64,000 bases of DNA from Acidobacteriota bacterium (GCA_018269075.1 JAFDVJ010000066.1:1-64000), one strand, 5' to 3'. Shown: positions 16,741 to 25,128, numbered from the stretch's first letter. The notes: generated from the letters alone by a model not told the origin. Program-made: numbers and translations.

Positions 16741-17304
16741 TTATTCGCGGTTGGCGCCCCAGTCGGACGGATAACGCTGCGACCACGAGACGCCGCCCTG
16801 CGGGTTGTAGCACATCAACAGGCCCTCGTAAGCGGGCAGCTGGCCCGTCCGGTAACCGCCGCGGTTGCGCTGTTCCTCGGTCGGCGCGACGACGTAGCAG
16901 CTCGCGTTGCGCGCGAGCTCCGAACAGAAGATGTTGCCGTCGCCGGTGCCCCAGCCGGGATAATTCGTGTTGAGCTGGGTCTGGTAAGCGGCGGTCGGAA
17001 TCCGCGCGACGAGACAGGCGACGAACCAGATGTTCTGGACGAGCCCGGCCCACGCCGTAAACATACCGACGTGCGTCCGGTTAAAGCCCTGACCGATGCC
17101 GACCCAGCCCGGCAGGCCGTGGCAGTTGATGATCAGATTTTTCATCTTGCCGCCGCGAAAACCGCGCGCGACCGTCGCCACCCATTCGACGATATGCTCG
17201 CGCGTCTGATTGCGGTCGACCCGCCACGTGTTTTCCATCAGAATCTCCGACCACGATATCTCCGTCGAATTCAACGCCATCGACGGCTGCTCAAGTGTTA
17301 TCAT
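16741..17304 (-). CDS. uncharacterised small protein with a clan-CD-like His/Cys pattern
   Basis: 187 residues, no signal peptide and no family recognised with certainty. Two segments stand out: KNLIINCHGLPGWVGIG, with His62 after a hydrophobic strand, and NIWFVACLVARIP, with Cys97 after another hydrophobic strand. 'Hydrophobic strand-HG ... hydrophobic strand-xC' about 35 residues apart is the catalytic layout of clan CD peptidases (caspase, CHAT, gingipain, DUF4347). The C-terminal third (FCSELARNASCYVVAPTEEQ) would then be the strand/helix after the dyad. No peptidase activity is claimed. The ATG at 17304 has AGGAG upstream; MALNSTE at 17280 is an alternative start. It is divergent from the methionine sulfoxide reductase gene. 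Confidence 0.7.
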   Translation of the reverse strand: MITLEQPSMALNSTEISWSEILMENTWRVDRNQTREHIVEWVATVARGFRGGKMKNLIINCHGLPGWVGIGQGFNRTHVGMFTAWAGLVQNIWFVACLVARIPTAAYQTQLNTNYPGWGTGDGNIFCSELARNASCYVVAPTEEQRNRGGYRTGQLPAYEGLLMCYNPQGGVSWSQRYPSDWGANRE

Positions 17305-17457
17305 TTTCTCTCGTTTCTCCTTTATTTACGGCTTTCCGGGGTTTATCTAAATTTTACTCCCAATCCGCCGGATTGTTTAATTATTGAACGCGGCGGCGCG
17401 CAAATCTTTGCCGTTTCCGTTTCGTATTTTGAACGGCGAAGGATAAACTGGGAATTT

Positions 17458-17943
17458 ATGGCGGAAAGTCTGGCATTTTCGAAAACGGCGGATCGAAAAA
17501 TAGTTTACGCGGAAATCGCGCCGCAGATCGAATCGCTCGTCGCGGGCGAGACCGATCTGGTCGCGAATCTCGCGAACGTGACGGCGGTCCTGAAAGAGGC
17601 GTTCGGCTTTTTCTGGGTCGGGTTTTACCTGAAAAAAGAAGGTCAGCTCGTCCTCAGCGCGTTTCAGGGCCCGCTCGCCTGCACGCGGATCGATTTCGGG
17701 CGCGGCGTCTGCGGCCACGCCTACCAAACGCGCGCGACGGTGATCGTCCCGGACGTCGACGCGTTTCCCGGTCACATCGCCTGCTCGTCGTCGGCGCGCT
17801 CGGAGATCGTCGTCCCGATCTTCGACCGGACGGGCGAAGTCTTCGGCGTGCTCGACGTCGACAGCGACCGGCCCGGCGATTTTTCCGAAACGGACGCCGC
17901 CGGACTGGAAAAAATCGTCAAAATCATCGAGGGGATTATCTAA
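17458..17943 (+). CDS. msrC: free methionine-(R)-sulfoxide reductase (GAF-domain fRMsr)
   Basis: A 161-residue single GAF domain. It reduces free methionine-R-sulfoxide in the cytosol with thioredoxin. The three conserved cysteines are present: C75 (GPLACTRI), C85 (GRGVCGHA) and C109 (GHIACSSSARSEIVVPI). Their spacing (10 and 24) equals that of the E. coli enzyme, which distinguishes it from generic GAF sensors. The segment FGVLDVDSD near the C-terminus is also typical. The start at 17458 gives the family length; the frame is open upstream but unrelated. Its stop overlaps the start of the aldo/keto reductase (TAATG), so they are translationally coupled. Confidence 0.92.
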   Translation: MAESLAFSKTADRKIVYAEIAPQIESLVAGETDLVANLANVTAVLKEAFGFFWVGFYLKKEGQLVLSAFQGPLACTRIDFGRGVCGHAYQTRATVIVPDVDAFPGHIACSSSARSEIVVPIFDRTGEVFGVLDVDSDRPGDFSETDAAGLEKIVKIIEGII

Positions 17944-19043
17944 TGGACACAATGGCGACCACGGACGGCACGAAACGATACGCGGCGCGGTTTCCGGGCG
18001 CGGCCGGCGGGCATTTCCGCGCGGCCGAAAATCTGACGCTCTCGTCGATCGGGATCGGGACCTATCTCGGCAACTGGGACGCGGCGACCGACGAAAGCTA
18101 CGCCGGGGCGATCGTGAAATTCGTCGAAGCGGGCGGCAACGTCATCGACACGGCGGCCAATTACCGTTTCCAGCGGAGCGAGCGCAATATCGGCGCGGCG
18201 CTCGAAATTTTAAGGGAAAAAGGCTTCGCGCGCGACGAGCTGTTCGTCGCGACGAAGGCCGGCTATCTGCCGTTCGACAACGAACCGCCGGCCGACGTCG
18301 GCGCGTATTTTCAGACGGAATTCGTCGACCGCGGGATCGCGACGTTCGACGATCTGGTCGGCGGCAGCCATTGTCTCGCGCCCGGTTATCTGCAGTCGCA
18401 GCTCGACCAGTCGCTGGGGAATATGCGGCTCGACGCGGTCGATCTTTTTTATCTCCACAACCCGGAATCGCAGCTCGGCGCGGTCGATAAATACACGTTC
18501 GAGGCCCGGCTCGCGAAGGCCTTCGAACGGCTCGAGGAAAACCGCGCGGCCGGCAAGCTCCGGTTTTACGGCGCGGCGACGTGGAACGGCTTTCGGGTCG
18601 CGCCCGACGAGCGCGGCTATCATTCGCTCGAACGGATGGTCGCGATCGCCCGGCAGATCGGCGGCGACGCGCACGGCTTCCGGTTCATTCAGCTGCCGTA
18701 CAATCTGGTGATGCCCGAAGCCTATCTGTTCAAGAACCAGGCCGCCGGCGGGCAGGTTTTTTCGACGATCGAAGCGGCCGCGAACCTCGGCGTGACGGTG
18801 ATGTGCTCGGGCTCGATTTTGCAGGGCAAGCTCGCGCAGGGCCTGCCGCCGCACATTCGCCGGATGCTCGGCAATCCGCCGACCGACGCGCTCGCGGGCA
18901 TCCAGTTCGTCCGTTCGACGCCGGGCGTGACGACGGCGCTCGTCGGGATGAGCCGCGCGGCGCACGTCGCGGAAAACCTGCGGCTCGCGGAAATCGCGCC
19001 GGTCGCCGAAAGCAGTTTTCTCGAACTCTTTAAAAAGCATTAG
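17943..19043 (+). CDS. aldo/keto reductase
   Basis: A 366-residue (alpha/beta)8 aldo/keto reductase. Motifs: VIDTAANYRFQRSERNIG (catalytic Asp/Tyr region, ~60-77), ELFVATKAGY (catalytic Lys, ~100), DLFYLHNPES (the His position, ~165) and CSGSILQGKL plus STPGVTTALVGMSRAAHVAEN (NADP(H)-binding end, ~325-345). It is longer than the usual ~320 residues because of a ~30-residue insertion after strand 3 (QTEFVDRGIATFDDLVGGSHC). The ATG overlaps the msrC stop codon, and the next gene begins directly after its TAG, making a compact operon. The substrate is unknown; a redox/oxidative-stress role would fit the coupling with msrC. Confidence 0.9.
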   Translation: MDTMATTDGTKRYAARFPGAAGGHFRAAENLTLSSIGIGTYLGNWDAATDESYAGAIVKFVEAGGNVIDTAANYRFQRSERNIGAALEILREKGFARDELFVATKAGYLPFDNEPPADVGAYFQTEFVDRGIATFDDLVGGSHCLAPGYLQSQLDQSLGNMRLDAVDLFYLHNPESQLGAVDKYTFEARLAKAFERLEENRAAGKLRFYGAATWNGFRVAPDERGYHSLERMVAIARQIGGDAHGFRFIQLPYNLVMPEAYLFKNQAAGGQVFSTIEAAANLGVTVMCSGSILQGKLAQGLPPHIRRMLGNPPTDALAGIQFVRSTPGVTTALVGMSRAAHVAENLRLAEIAPVAESSFLELFKKH

Positions 19044-19379
19044 ATGACCGCCAAAATCGTGTCCGCCATTCTGACCTTCATCGTCAACGCCGGCGTCGGC
19101 GTGGTGATGGTGTTTTTTATGCTGATCGCGCTCAACGGCTTCAGCGAGCGCGCGGCGAGCTACGCTTTCGTGATCTTTATCGGCGGCGCTTCGCTCGTCA
19201 GCCTGCTGACGGCCGCCGGCGCTTTTATGACGGCCGGTTTCCTGCTCAAAAAAAACTGGAGCGGATTCGCCGCCGGCGCGCTGCCGGCGGTCGTTTTCGT
19301 CGGCGCGGGCGCGATCCTCAAGATCGTCGTTTTTCTGGTCGCGGTGCTCGTCGCCGATTCCGTCCGCACCGCGCGCTGA
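19044..19379 (+). CDS. small integral membrane protein, unknown function
   Basis: 111 residues with three predicted hydrophobic segments (~5-32, ~40-70, ~78-105) and few charged residues. No family recognised. The start codon follows the aldo/keto reductase stop with no gap, so it is part of that operon. Confidence 0.75.
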   Translation: MTAKIVSAILTFIVNAGVGVVMVFFMLIALNGFSERAASYAFVIFIGGASLVSLLTAAGAFMTAGFLLKKNWSGFAAGALPAVVFVGAGAILKIVVFLVAVLVADSVRTAR

Positions 19380-19417
19380 AAGGGATTTGACAAACAGGTT
19401 AAAATATTAACGGCATT

Positions 19418-19750
19418 ATGAAAAACGTCATCGGCAGCATCGTCGAAAACGGCCGCGTCCGGCCCTTTATCTTCAACCCGCAGACGGGCGAATTGCGGCT
19501 CGACGAAAATTCGCACGAGCGCAACGCGCCGCTCGATTCGGCCGAAGCCGACGAACTGCGCGGAAGGATTCGCGGGCAGCTCGCCGCCGCACCGGACGAA
19601 ATCCGGATCGGCGAGTATTACTGCACCGTCTGCCGGAAATGGTTCGAGGCCGCCGGCGAGCTCTGGAGCTACGGCATCTGTCTGAGCTGCTCGCTCGACC
19701 GCGCGACCGAGATCTCCGAATGGTACGAGAAAGAAGATCGCGACGACTGA
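19418..19750 (+). CDS. small zinc-ribbon-like cytosolic protein, unknown function
   Basis: 110 residues, acidic. Two cysteine pairs, YYCTVCRKW (~68-72) and GICLSCSLD (~88-91), are spaced as in a zinc ribbon. The N-terminal half (IVENGRVRPFIFNPQTGELRLDE) looks like a small beta domain. It precedes an Mpo1-like gene by 17 bases, suggesting one transcript. No function can be inferred. Confidence 0.72.
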   Translation: MKNVIGSIVENGRVRPFIFNPQTGELRLDENSHERNAPLDSAEADELRGRIRGQLAAAPDEIRIGEYYCTVCRKWFEAAGELWSYGICLSCSLDRATEISEWYEKEDRDD

Positions 19751-19767
19751 AGCAATCGATAAAAACT

Positions 19768-20100
19768 ATGAGCGAAAAGAGAATCGAAACCTACGCGGAA
19801 TTCTGGGATTTTTACGTCGGCGAACACCGCCAGCCGCTGACCCGGCTTTTTCATTTCGTCGGCACGGCGCTCGGCCTGCTTTTGCTCTTCCGGTTCGTCA
19901 AAAACGGGACCTACGTTTACATTCCGCTCTGTCTCGTCGTCGGCTACGGTTTCGCGTGGTTCTCGCATTTCTTCATCGAGAAAAACAAGCCGGCGACCTT
20001 CAAATACCCGTTCTGGTCGTTCATTTCCGACTACCGGATGATGTTCTATATGCTGACCGGCCGGATGAACGCCGAGGTCGAACGGGTTTCGAATAAATAA
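19768..20100 (+). CDS. DUF962 / Mpo1-like membrane protein
   Basis: A 110-residue DUF962 protein. Signatures: YAEFWDFYVGEHRQPLTRLFHFVGT (~9-33), GYGFAWFSHFFIEKNKPATFKYPFWSFISDYRMMFYM (~59-95), with two membrane helices (~34-70). Yeast Mpo1 of this family is a 2-hydroxy fatty acid dioxygenase that needs Fe2+; the histidines in LFHFVG and FSHFFIE correspond to the conserved ones. Bacterial members are untested. Start ATG 19768 gives the family length. Its stop (TAA, 20098-20100) overlaps the start of xisH by one base. Confidence 0.88.
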   Translation: MSEKRIETYAEFWDFYVGEHRQPLTRLFHFVGTALGLLLLFRFVKNGTYVYIPLCLVVGYGFAWFSHFFIEKNKPATFKYPFWSFISDYRMMFYMLTGRMNAEVERVSNK

Positions 20101-20516
20101 TGGCACAGGATTTTATTCACGATGCTGTCAGAAACGCCATCCTCAAAGACGGCTGGACGATCACGGACGATCCACTGAAGCTCGTTTTTGAAGAGCTTCG
20201 TTTATTTGCCGATCTCGGGGCCGAACGAACTTTGGCAGCAATGCGCGGAACGGAGAAAATCGCCGTCGAGATCAAGAGTTTTCGCCGTCGCTCATCGGTT
20301 GACGAATTTGAAGACGCGCTCGGACAATATAACGTATACCGTGATGTTCTAACGGAAATCGAGCCTGAAAGGCAATTGTTTCTGGCCATCAGCAAAGATA
20401 TTTTTTCGGACTTTTTCCAGGGCAAGGGCATCCAATTCATCTTGCGGAAACAGAGGATTTCGCTTTTAATAGTTGATGTGGAAAGCGAGGAGATTTTGGA
20501 ATGGATAAAGCGTTGA
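20100..20516 (+). CDS. xisH: XisH-like protein (fdxN element excision controlling factor family)
   Basis: 138 residues matching the XisH family: MAQDFIHDAVRNAILKDGWTITDDPL at the start, EELRLFADLGAERTLAAMRGTEKIAVEIKSFRRRSSVDEFEDALGQYNVYRDVL (~37-90) in the core. D-x-G and V-E-I-K in this core are PD-(D/E)XK nuclease-like. In heterocyst-forming cyanobacteria XisH and XisI control excision of the fdxN element, but most homologues, like this one, have no such element nearby; no recombinase gene is in the window. The DNA is clearly less GC-rich than its neighbours (e.g. TTG, TTT, AAT codons), which suggests acquisition. It overlaps xisI by 16 bases. Confidence 0.9.
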   Translation: MAQDFIHDAVRNAILKDGWTITDDPLKLVFEELRLFADLGAERTLAAMRGTEKIAVEIKSFRRRSSVDEFEDALGQYNVYRDVLTEIEPERQLFLAISKDIFSDFFQGKGIQFILRKQRISLLIVDVESEEILEWIKR

Positions 20517-20842
20517 AGTATAAAAAGCTCGCCAAAAAGATTCTGCGGAAATATGTGGACTGGGACAACGAAAAACCTTCCCTGACGGTTGATTATTTAC
20601 TGGTTGCCGACGATTCCAGCGGAAATTATCTATGGCTGAATCTGGGATGGACAAAAAACGGGCGCATCAATAAACCGACTGTTCATCTTCGCGTCCGTGA
20701 TGAGAAAATCTGGATCGAGGAAGATTGGACCGAGCACGGAATCGCTAATGATTTTCTCGAAGCCGGAGTTCCCAAAGAAGACATTGTTTTAGCTTTTTAC
20801 GCGCCGTCGGATCGTGTTCTAACCGAATTTGCGGCAGCTTAA
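20501..20842 (+). CDS. xisI: XisI-like protein (fdxN element excision controlling factor family)
   Basis: 113 residues matching the XisI family: YKKLAKKILRKYVDW at the N-terminus, YLLVADDSSGNYLWLNLGWTKNGRINKPTVHLRVRDEKIWIEEDWTEHGIANDFLEAGVPKEDIVLAF through the core. XisI is always found as the partner of XisH. The two genes overlap by 16 bases, as is usual for the pair, and share the same AT-richer codon use. Biochemical role unsettled; a two-protein nuclease/regulator module is a reasonable guess. Confidence 0.9.
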   Translation: MDKALKYKKLAKKILRKYVDWDNEKPSLTVDYLLVADDSSGNYLWLNLGWTKNGRINKPTVHLRVRDEKIWIEEDWTEHGIANDFLEAGVPKEDIVLAFYAPSDRVLTEFAAA

Positions 20843-20938
20843 AATGTTTGTTTCGATTTTTTACCTGTGATTCCGAGCGCGTCTATCAAAAATAAAACGA
20901 AATTTGCCTCAAGAAAAAATCCTCAATAAACTTTCGGT

Positions 20939-22075
20939 ATGACCGAAAAAGGGGAAGCTGCCGAAAAAAAATCCGTTTACAAAGAAATACTGCGCGAGGA
21001 AAAGACGCTCGGCTTCAGTCTGTTGACGACGCTGCTGTTCTTTCTGTTCGGCGCGAAATGGGTCGGAGAGCTCGATAATTCGCTCTGGTTCGCGTTTATC
21101 TCCGTCTGGCTTTTCGTCGTCATCCTGTTTTCGGCGTTCTCGATCGTCCGCCACGCCGAAAGCCTCGCCGAATTGCTCGGCGAGCCGCTCGGGACGCTGA
21201 TTCTGACGCTTTCGGTGATCGGCATCGAGGTCTCGATGATCTCGGCCGTGATGCTGACGGGCGAGGACAAGCCGTCGCTCGCGCGCGACACGATGTTCGC
21301 CGTCGTGATGATCGTCCTCAACGGAATGGTCGGAATTTCCCTGCTGCTGGGCGGCTGGCGGCATTTCGAGCAGGACTACAACATCAACGGCGCCAACTCG
21401 TTTCTCGCGCTGATCGTCCCGCTCTCGGTCCTCGGACTCGTCTTGCCGAGCTTTACGACGACGACCGCGAACCCGACGTTTTCGCCGTTTCAGGCGGTTT
21501 TCATCACGCTGATGTCGATCGGTCTCTACGTCGTTTTTCTCTTTATCCAGAACCGCCGTCACCGCGAATATTTCATCTCGACCGACGCCGGCCGGGAAAC
21601 GGCGCATCACGATTTCACGATCCGCAGCGTGCCGCATCACGCGGCGTTTCTCGTCGCGTATCTGCTGCCGCTCGTCTTTCTCGCCAAAAAGCTCGCCGTG
21701 CCGGTCGATTACGGCACGCAGAAATTCGGCGCGCCGCCGGCGCTCGGCGGTTTTCTGGTCGCCGTGCTGATCCTCTCGCCGGAAGCGATGAGCGCCGTCA
21801 AGGCGGCGGTCCGCAACGATCTCCAGCGTTCGATCAACATCTCGCTCGGGTCGGTGCTCGCGACGATCGGCCTGACGATCCCGGCCGTTCTGACGATCGG
21901 CCTGCTGACCGGCAAAACCGTCGTCCTCGGGCTCAACGCGGCCGACACCGTGCTGCTCGTCCTGTCGCTGATCTTAAGCACGCTGACCTTTACGCACGAA
22001 CGCACCAACATCCTCCTCGGCGCGGTTCACCTGCTGCTTTTTCTCGCTTATTTAATGTTGATTTTCGAGGGATAG
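20939..22075 (+). CDS. Ca2+/H+ (cation/proton) antiporter, CaCA superfamily
   Basis: A 378-residue membrane protein with about 11 hydrophobic segments. It carries the two alpha-repeats of the Ca2+/cation antiporter superfamily: EPLGTLILTLSVIGIEVSMISAVMLTG (~82-108) and ILSPEAMSAVKAAVRNDLQRSINISLGSVLATIGLTIP (~278-315), with the conserved acidic residue in each (GIEVSM; SPEAMS). It most resembles the ChaA / y4hA-type 'ionic transporter' group, which exports Ca2+, Na+ or K+ in exchange for protons. Direction and ion are inferred from family. A bidirectional terminator (22331-22370) lies between it and the convergent esterase gene. Confidence 0.9.
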   Translation: MTEKGEAAEKKSVYKEILREEKTLGFSLLTTLLFFLFGAKWVGELDNSLWFAFISVWLFVVILFSAFSIVRHAESLAELLGEPLGTLILTLSVIGIEVSMISAVMLTGEDKPSLARDTMFAVVMIVLNGMVGISLLLGGWRHFEQDYNINGANSFLALIVPLSVLGLVLPSFTTTTANPTFSPFQAVFITLMSIGLYVVFLFIQNRRHREYFISTDAGRETAHHDFTIRSVPHHAAFLVAYLLPLVFLAKKLAVPVDYGTQKFGAPPALGGFLVAVLILSPEAMSAVKAAVRNDLQRSINISLGSVLATIGLTIPAVLTIGLLTGKTVVLGLNAADTVLLVLSLILSTLTFTHERTNILLGAVHLLLFLAYLMLIFEG

Positions 22076-22078
22076 AAA

Positions 22079-22194
22079 GGATTTCGGATTTCGGATTTCG
22101 GATTTCGGATTGGTCTGAGTTTGGAGGTATCGATTTTAACGATCGCTTCCGACTCGAAACCAATCCGAAATCCGAAATCCGAAATCCGAAATCC
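22079..22194. repeat. TTTCGGA heptamer hairpin
   Basis: 35-base arms (22079-22113 and 22160-22194) are perfectly complementary. Each is four to five copies of GGATTTC / GAAATCC ending in GATTGG / CCAATC. The core between them is also partly palindromic (ATCGATTTTAACGAT). It lies 3 bases after the antiporter gene. Confidence 0.95.
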
Positions 22195-22318
22195 ATTTAT
22201 TGCATTATCAAAGACAAAGACTAAAAAACGTGGGACGCCCGGAGATAATTCAAACGGCGTGCCGCGCCGGCTTGTTGCGGTTAAGTTTCGTGATCGTGAG
22301 GGTTTAGTCGATTATCGG

Positions 22319-22370
22319 GAAAATCGCGGCGCGGCGGGTTCGGTCAAAATGACCGGATCCGCCGCGTTTT
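22319..22370. terminator. bidirectional intrinsic terminator
   Basis: GCGGCGGGTTCGGTC (22331-22345) pairs with GACCGGATCCGCCGC (22351-22365) across AAAAT, with two mismatches. GTTTT follows on the plus strand and GCGATTTT on the minus strand. It sits between the convergent antiporter and esterase genes. Confidence 0.75.
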
Positions 22371-22377
22371 GAATCGT

Positions 22378-23385
22378 TCAGTTCGACGCGTCGCCGGTCG
22401 CGGGCGTCTCGAAATGCTCGGAGATCAGTTCGAGCGAGCGGTTTTGCCGGTAGTTGATGTTGAAATGGCCGTCGTCGAATTCCTCGTGGATGTGCGGGAT
22501 GTCGAAACGCTTCAATTGTTCGCACAAAATGCGCGCGCCGAGGTCGAGCGCGAATTCGTCGCGCGTCCCGGCGTCGATATACAAAAGCCGCAGCGATTTC
22601 AGGTTTTCCACAGATTTTTCCACAAGCCGGACCGGATCGTGCGCGAGCCAGCGCGCCCAGACGTCCGCGCGGATCGCGCCGGTTTCGAGATCGAACGGGA
22701 GCTCGAAATCCGAGCCGTTCGGCGAATAACAGGCGCTCATCCCGATGATGTTGAAGCCGGCGAAATCGTCCTTGCCTTTTTTTTGGTCCTCGTCCCAGAA
22801 TTTTTCGACAAAGCCCCGCGGGTCGCCCTTGATCGCGCGAAAGGCCTTCGGGATGTCGGACAGATAGCAATGCTCGAAATAGGCGTCGCCGCTCGTCGAA
22901 CAGGCGAGCCCGAACAGATCGGCGTGGCGCAGCGCCATCACGAGCGCGCCGTAGCCGCCCGAGGATTTGCCCATCACGGCGCGCGCGTTTTTATGTTTGA
23001 TCGTATTGAACGTCTCGTCGACGAACGGGACGATCTCCTTCGTCAGATAATCCTCGTAATCGCCGGTCGCCGGCGAGTTGAGATACTGCGAGCCGCCGTA
23101 ATGCGTAAAGCAGTCCGGGAGGACGGCGATCATCGGCCGGATTTTGCCGGCGTCGATCAGTTTGTCCATCCGCTCGGCGAAATTCGGCGTAAAGGCCGCG
23201 TCGTTGAGCAGCATCTTCCCGCGCCCGGTAAAGCCGGTCAGCACGTAAACCGCCGGATATTCGCGGTTTTCCCCGTAACCGGGCGGCAGATAAACGTAAA
23301 CGTCGCGGATATATTTATCATTGCACGGGTTGTTTTCCAGAACCCGGCTCTTATGCTGCAGACAAACGATCGTTCCACAATTCAT
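22378..23385 (-). CDS. esterase D / enterochelin-esterase-like alpha/beta hydrolase
   Basis: A 335-residue cytosolic esterase of the putative-esterase family (EstD/Fes/antigen-85 type). Motifs: RDVYVYLPPGYGENREYPAVYVLTGF (~27-52), nucleophile elbow MGKSSGGYGALVMA (Ser141), acid YIDAGTRDEFALD (~275) and His in EEFDDGHFNINYRQNRSLELI (~310). There is no signal peptide. The family hydrolyses S-formylglutathione, siderophore esters or mycolates; the neighbourhood does not choose between them. A TAAAAAT-unit hairpin flanks its 5' end (23388-23536). Confidence 0.88.
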   Translation of the reverse strand: MNCGTIVCLQHKSRVLENNPCNDKYIRDVYVYLPPGYGENREYPAVYVLTGFTGRGKMLLNDAAFTPNFAERMDKLIDAGKIRPMIAVLPDCFTHYGGSQYLNSPATGDYEDYLTKEIVPFVDETFNTIKHKNARAVMGKSSGGYGALVMALRHADLFGLACSTSGDAYFEHCYLSDIPKAFRAIKGDPRGFVEKFWDEDQKKGKDDFAGFNIIGMSACYSPNGSDFELPFDLETGAIRADVWARWLAHDPVRLVEKSVENLKSLRLLYIDAGTRDEFALDLGARILCEQLKRFDIPHIHEEFDDGHFNINYRQNRSLELISEHFETPATGDASN

Positions 23386-23387
23386 AA

Positions 23388-23536
23388 ACTAAAAATTAAA
23401 AATTAAAAATTAAAAATGCAAAGGCGCCGGCGGGATTTTGTCCGGCCGCGATATTTTTCGGCCGGCTGTAAAGTCGGCATTTTGTGCTTAAATTCCACGG
23501 TTAGAATTTTTAATTTTTACTTTTTAATTTTTAATT
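23388..23536. repeat. TAAAAAT heptamer hairpin
   Basis: TAAAAATTAAAAAT units (23388-23416) face ATTTTTAATTTTTA units (23505-23536). The interior contains GCCGGC...GCCGGC and AAATTCCACGG. It occupies the divergent gap between the esterase (-) and the DUF2721 gene (+), so both promoters must lie in or beside it. Confidence 0.88.
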
Positions 23537-23552
23537 CATAAAATAACCCGAT

Positions 23553-24176
23553 ATGGCCGGAGAATTGTTCAACCCGAATCCGAACGTTTTGAATTCGACG
23601 ATCGAGTTTCTGACGGCGATGATCACGCCGGCGCTGCTGATTTCGGCGACCGGTTCGCTCGTCCTGTCGACCTCGACGCGATTGTCGCGCGTCGTCGACC
23701 GCGTCCGCGAACTGGAAAAGCGTTTGAGCGAGCTGATCGTCATCGACGACAAGGATTCGATTCCGCTTTACGAGAAACGGCTCGACACGATCGTCAACCT
23801 GCTCGACAAGGTGACGACGCGCGCGCGCATCCTGCAGCGGGCGATGAGCGCCTTTTATTACGGGCTCGGGCTGTTTATCCTGACGAGCGTGACGATCGCC
23901 GTCGCCGGGCTTTTCAACATTTACCGCTGGCTGCCGATTCCGGTCGGGATCGTCGGCATCTTCTTTTTGTTTCTGGGAAGCATTCTGATGCTGCGCGAAA
24001 CGCGGTTCGCGACCGCGACGATCGACGCCGAGATGGATTTCACGTGGGCGCTCGCCAACAAGGTCGCGCCGGCCGAGATCATCAACAAATATATTTATGA
24101 CTCCAAAGGAAACTTACGCCTCAGACCCCAAATTCGTGAAGCTCTGGAAGACGGGCGAACTGACGAAGAGAGTTGA
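23553..24176 (+). CDS. DUF2721 membrane protein
   Basis: A 207-residue DUF2721 protein: NSTIEFLTAMITPALLISATGSLVLSTSTRLSRVVDRVRELEKRL (residues ~14-58), a charged helix with KVTTRARILQRAMSAFYYGLGLFILTSVTI (~90-120), and a further membrane segment (~128-148). Three membrane helices in all. Function unknown in the family. Its 3' end overlaps the next gene by 80 bases; the last ~25 residues (DSKGNLRLRPQIREALEDGR) may therefore be a neutral extension. Confidence 0.88.
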   Translation: MAGELFNPNPNVLNSTIEFLTAMITPALLISATGSLVLSTSTRLSRVVDRVRELEKRLSELIVIDDKDSIPLYEKRLDTIVNLLDKVTTRARILQRAMSAFYYGLGLFILTSVTIAVAGLFNIYRWLPIPVGIVGIFFLFLGSILMLRETRFATATIDAEMDFTWALANKVAPAEIINKYIYDSKGNLRLRPQIREALEDGRTDEES

Positions 24177-25128
24177 GAGCTTAGAAAAACTGCTCGAAAA
24201 ATGCACGGTCTGCCCGAAAGACTGCGGCAATAATCGCCTCAAAGACGAGATCGCCGCCTGTTATTCGGGCCGGCTGCCGATCGTCTCCAGCTACACCGCG
24301 CATTTCGGCGAGGAACCCGTGCTTTCGGGGACGCGCGGCGCGGGCAACATCTTTTTCGGCAACTGCAACCTGCGCTGCGTCTACTGCCAGAACTACCAGA
24401 TCTCGCAGACCTGGAAGGAACAGCGCAAAAACGAGATCACGCACGAGCGATTGGCCGAAATGATGCTCGAGCTGCAGGCGAAGGGCTGTCACAACATCGG
24501 CTTCGTTTCGCCGACGCATTTCGCGCCGCAGATGGCGCGCGCGATCCTGATCGCCGCCGAAATGGGGCTCCGGCTGCCGATCGTCTACAACACGAACGCC
24601 TATGATTCGGTCGAAGTGCTGAAGCTGCTCGACGGCGTCGTCGACGTTTATCTGCCGGATCTCAAATACGCCGACGACGTCGCCGGTTTTCAGTTTTCGA
24701 AGGTCCGCGGCTATAAAAACCACGCCCGCGCGGCCATTAAGGAAATGTTCCGGCAGACCGGCGCGGAACTCGTTTACGGCGACGACGGGCTGCTCAAAAG
24801 CGGGCTCGTGATCCGGCTGCTGGTATTGCCGAACGATCTCGCCGATCTCGCCGGAAATTTAAGATGGATTCGCGACGAGCTGTCGCCGAAAGTGGCGGTC
24901 TCGCTGATGGCGCAGTATTACGCGACCAACAAGGCCGCGACCGACGAGCGCTACATCCTGCTCTCGCGCCGCATTTCCGAGCGCGAATGGTTCGAAGCCG
25001 TCCAGCTGCTCGACGAATTCGGGATGGAAGAAGGCTTTATGCAGGAATACGAAGCGGCGTCCTTTTACTACCGGCCCGATTTTAACGACCGGGAAAAGCC
25101 GTTCAGGGACATCCGGGATTTCGAGTAG
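24097..25128 (+). CDS. PflX-type radical SAM protein (pyruvate formate-lyase activating enzyme-like)
   Basis: 343 residues. It matches the uncharacterised 'Fe-S protein PflX' group: an N-terminal cysteine set CTVCPKDCGNNR (~36-47), then SYTAHFGEEPVLSGTRGAGNIFFGNCNLRCVYCQNYQIS with the radical SAM cluster cysteines C90, C94 and C97. NIGFVSPTHFAPQM and VYNTNAYDSVEVLKLLDGVVDVYLPDLKYADD are later barrel strands. The target is unknown in all members; a glycyl-radical-enzyme activase is only a guess and no glycyl radical enzyme is nearby. It starts inside the DUF2721 gene; a GTG at 24136 is a possible shorter start. Confidence 0.88.
   Translation: MTPKETYASDPKFVKLWKTGELTKRVESLEKLLEKCTVCPKDCGNNRLKDEIAACYSGRLPIVSSYTAHFGEEPVLSGTRGAGNIFFGNCNLRCVYCQNYQISQTWKEQRKNEITHERLAEMMLELQAKGCHNIGFVSPTHFAPQMARAILIAAEMGLRLPIVYNTNAYDSVEVLKLLDGVVDVYLPDLKYADDVAGFQFSKVRGYKNHARAAIKEMFRQTGAELVYGDDGLLKSGLVIRLLVLPNDLADLAGNLRWIRDELSPKVAVSLMAQYYATNKAATDERYILLSRRISEREWFEAVQLLDEFGMEEGFMQEYEAASFYYRPDFNDREKPFRDIRDFE

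Noticed and set aside
20100..20842. Complete fdxN-type excision element
   Set aside because: No site-specific recombinase (XisF-like) gene or paired direct-repeat sites were found around xisH-xisI.
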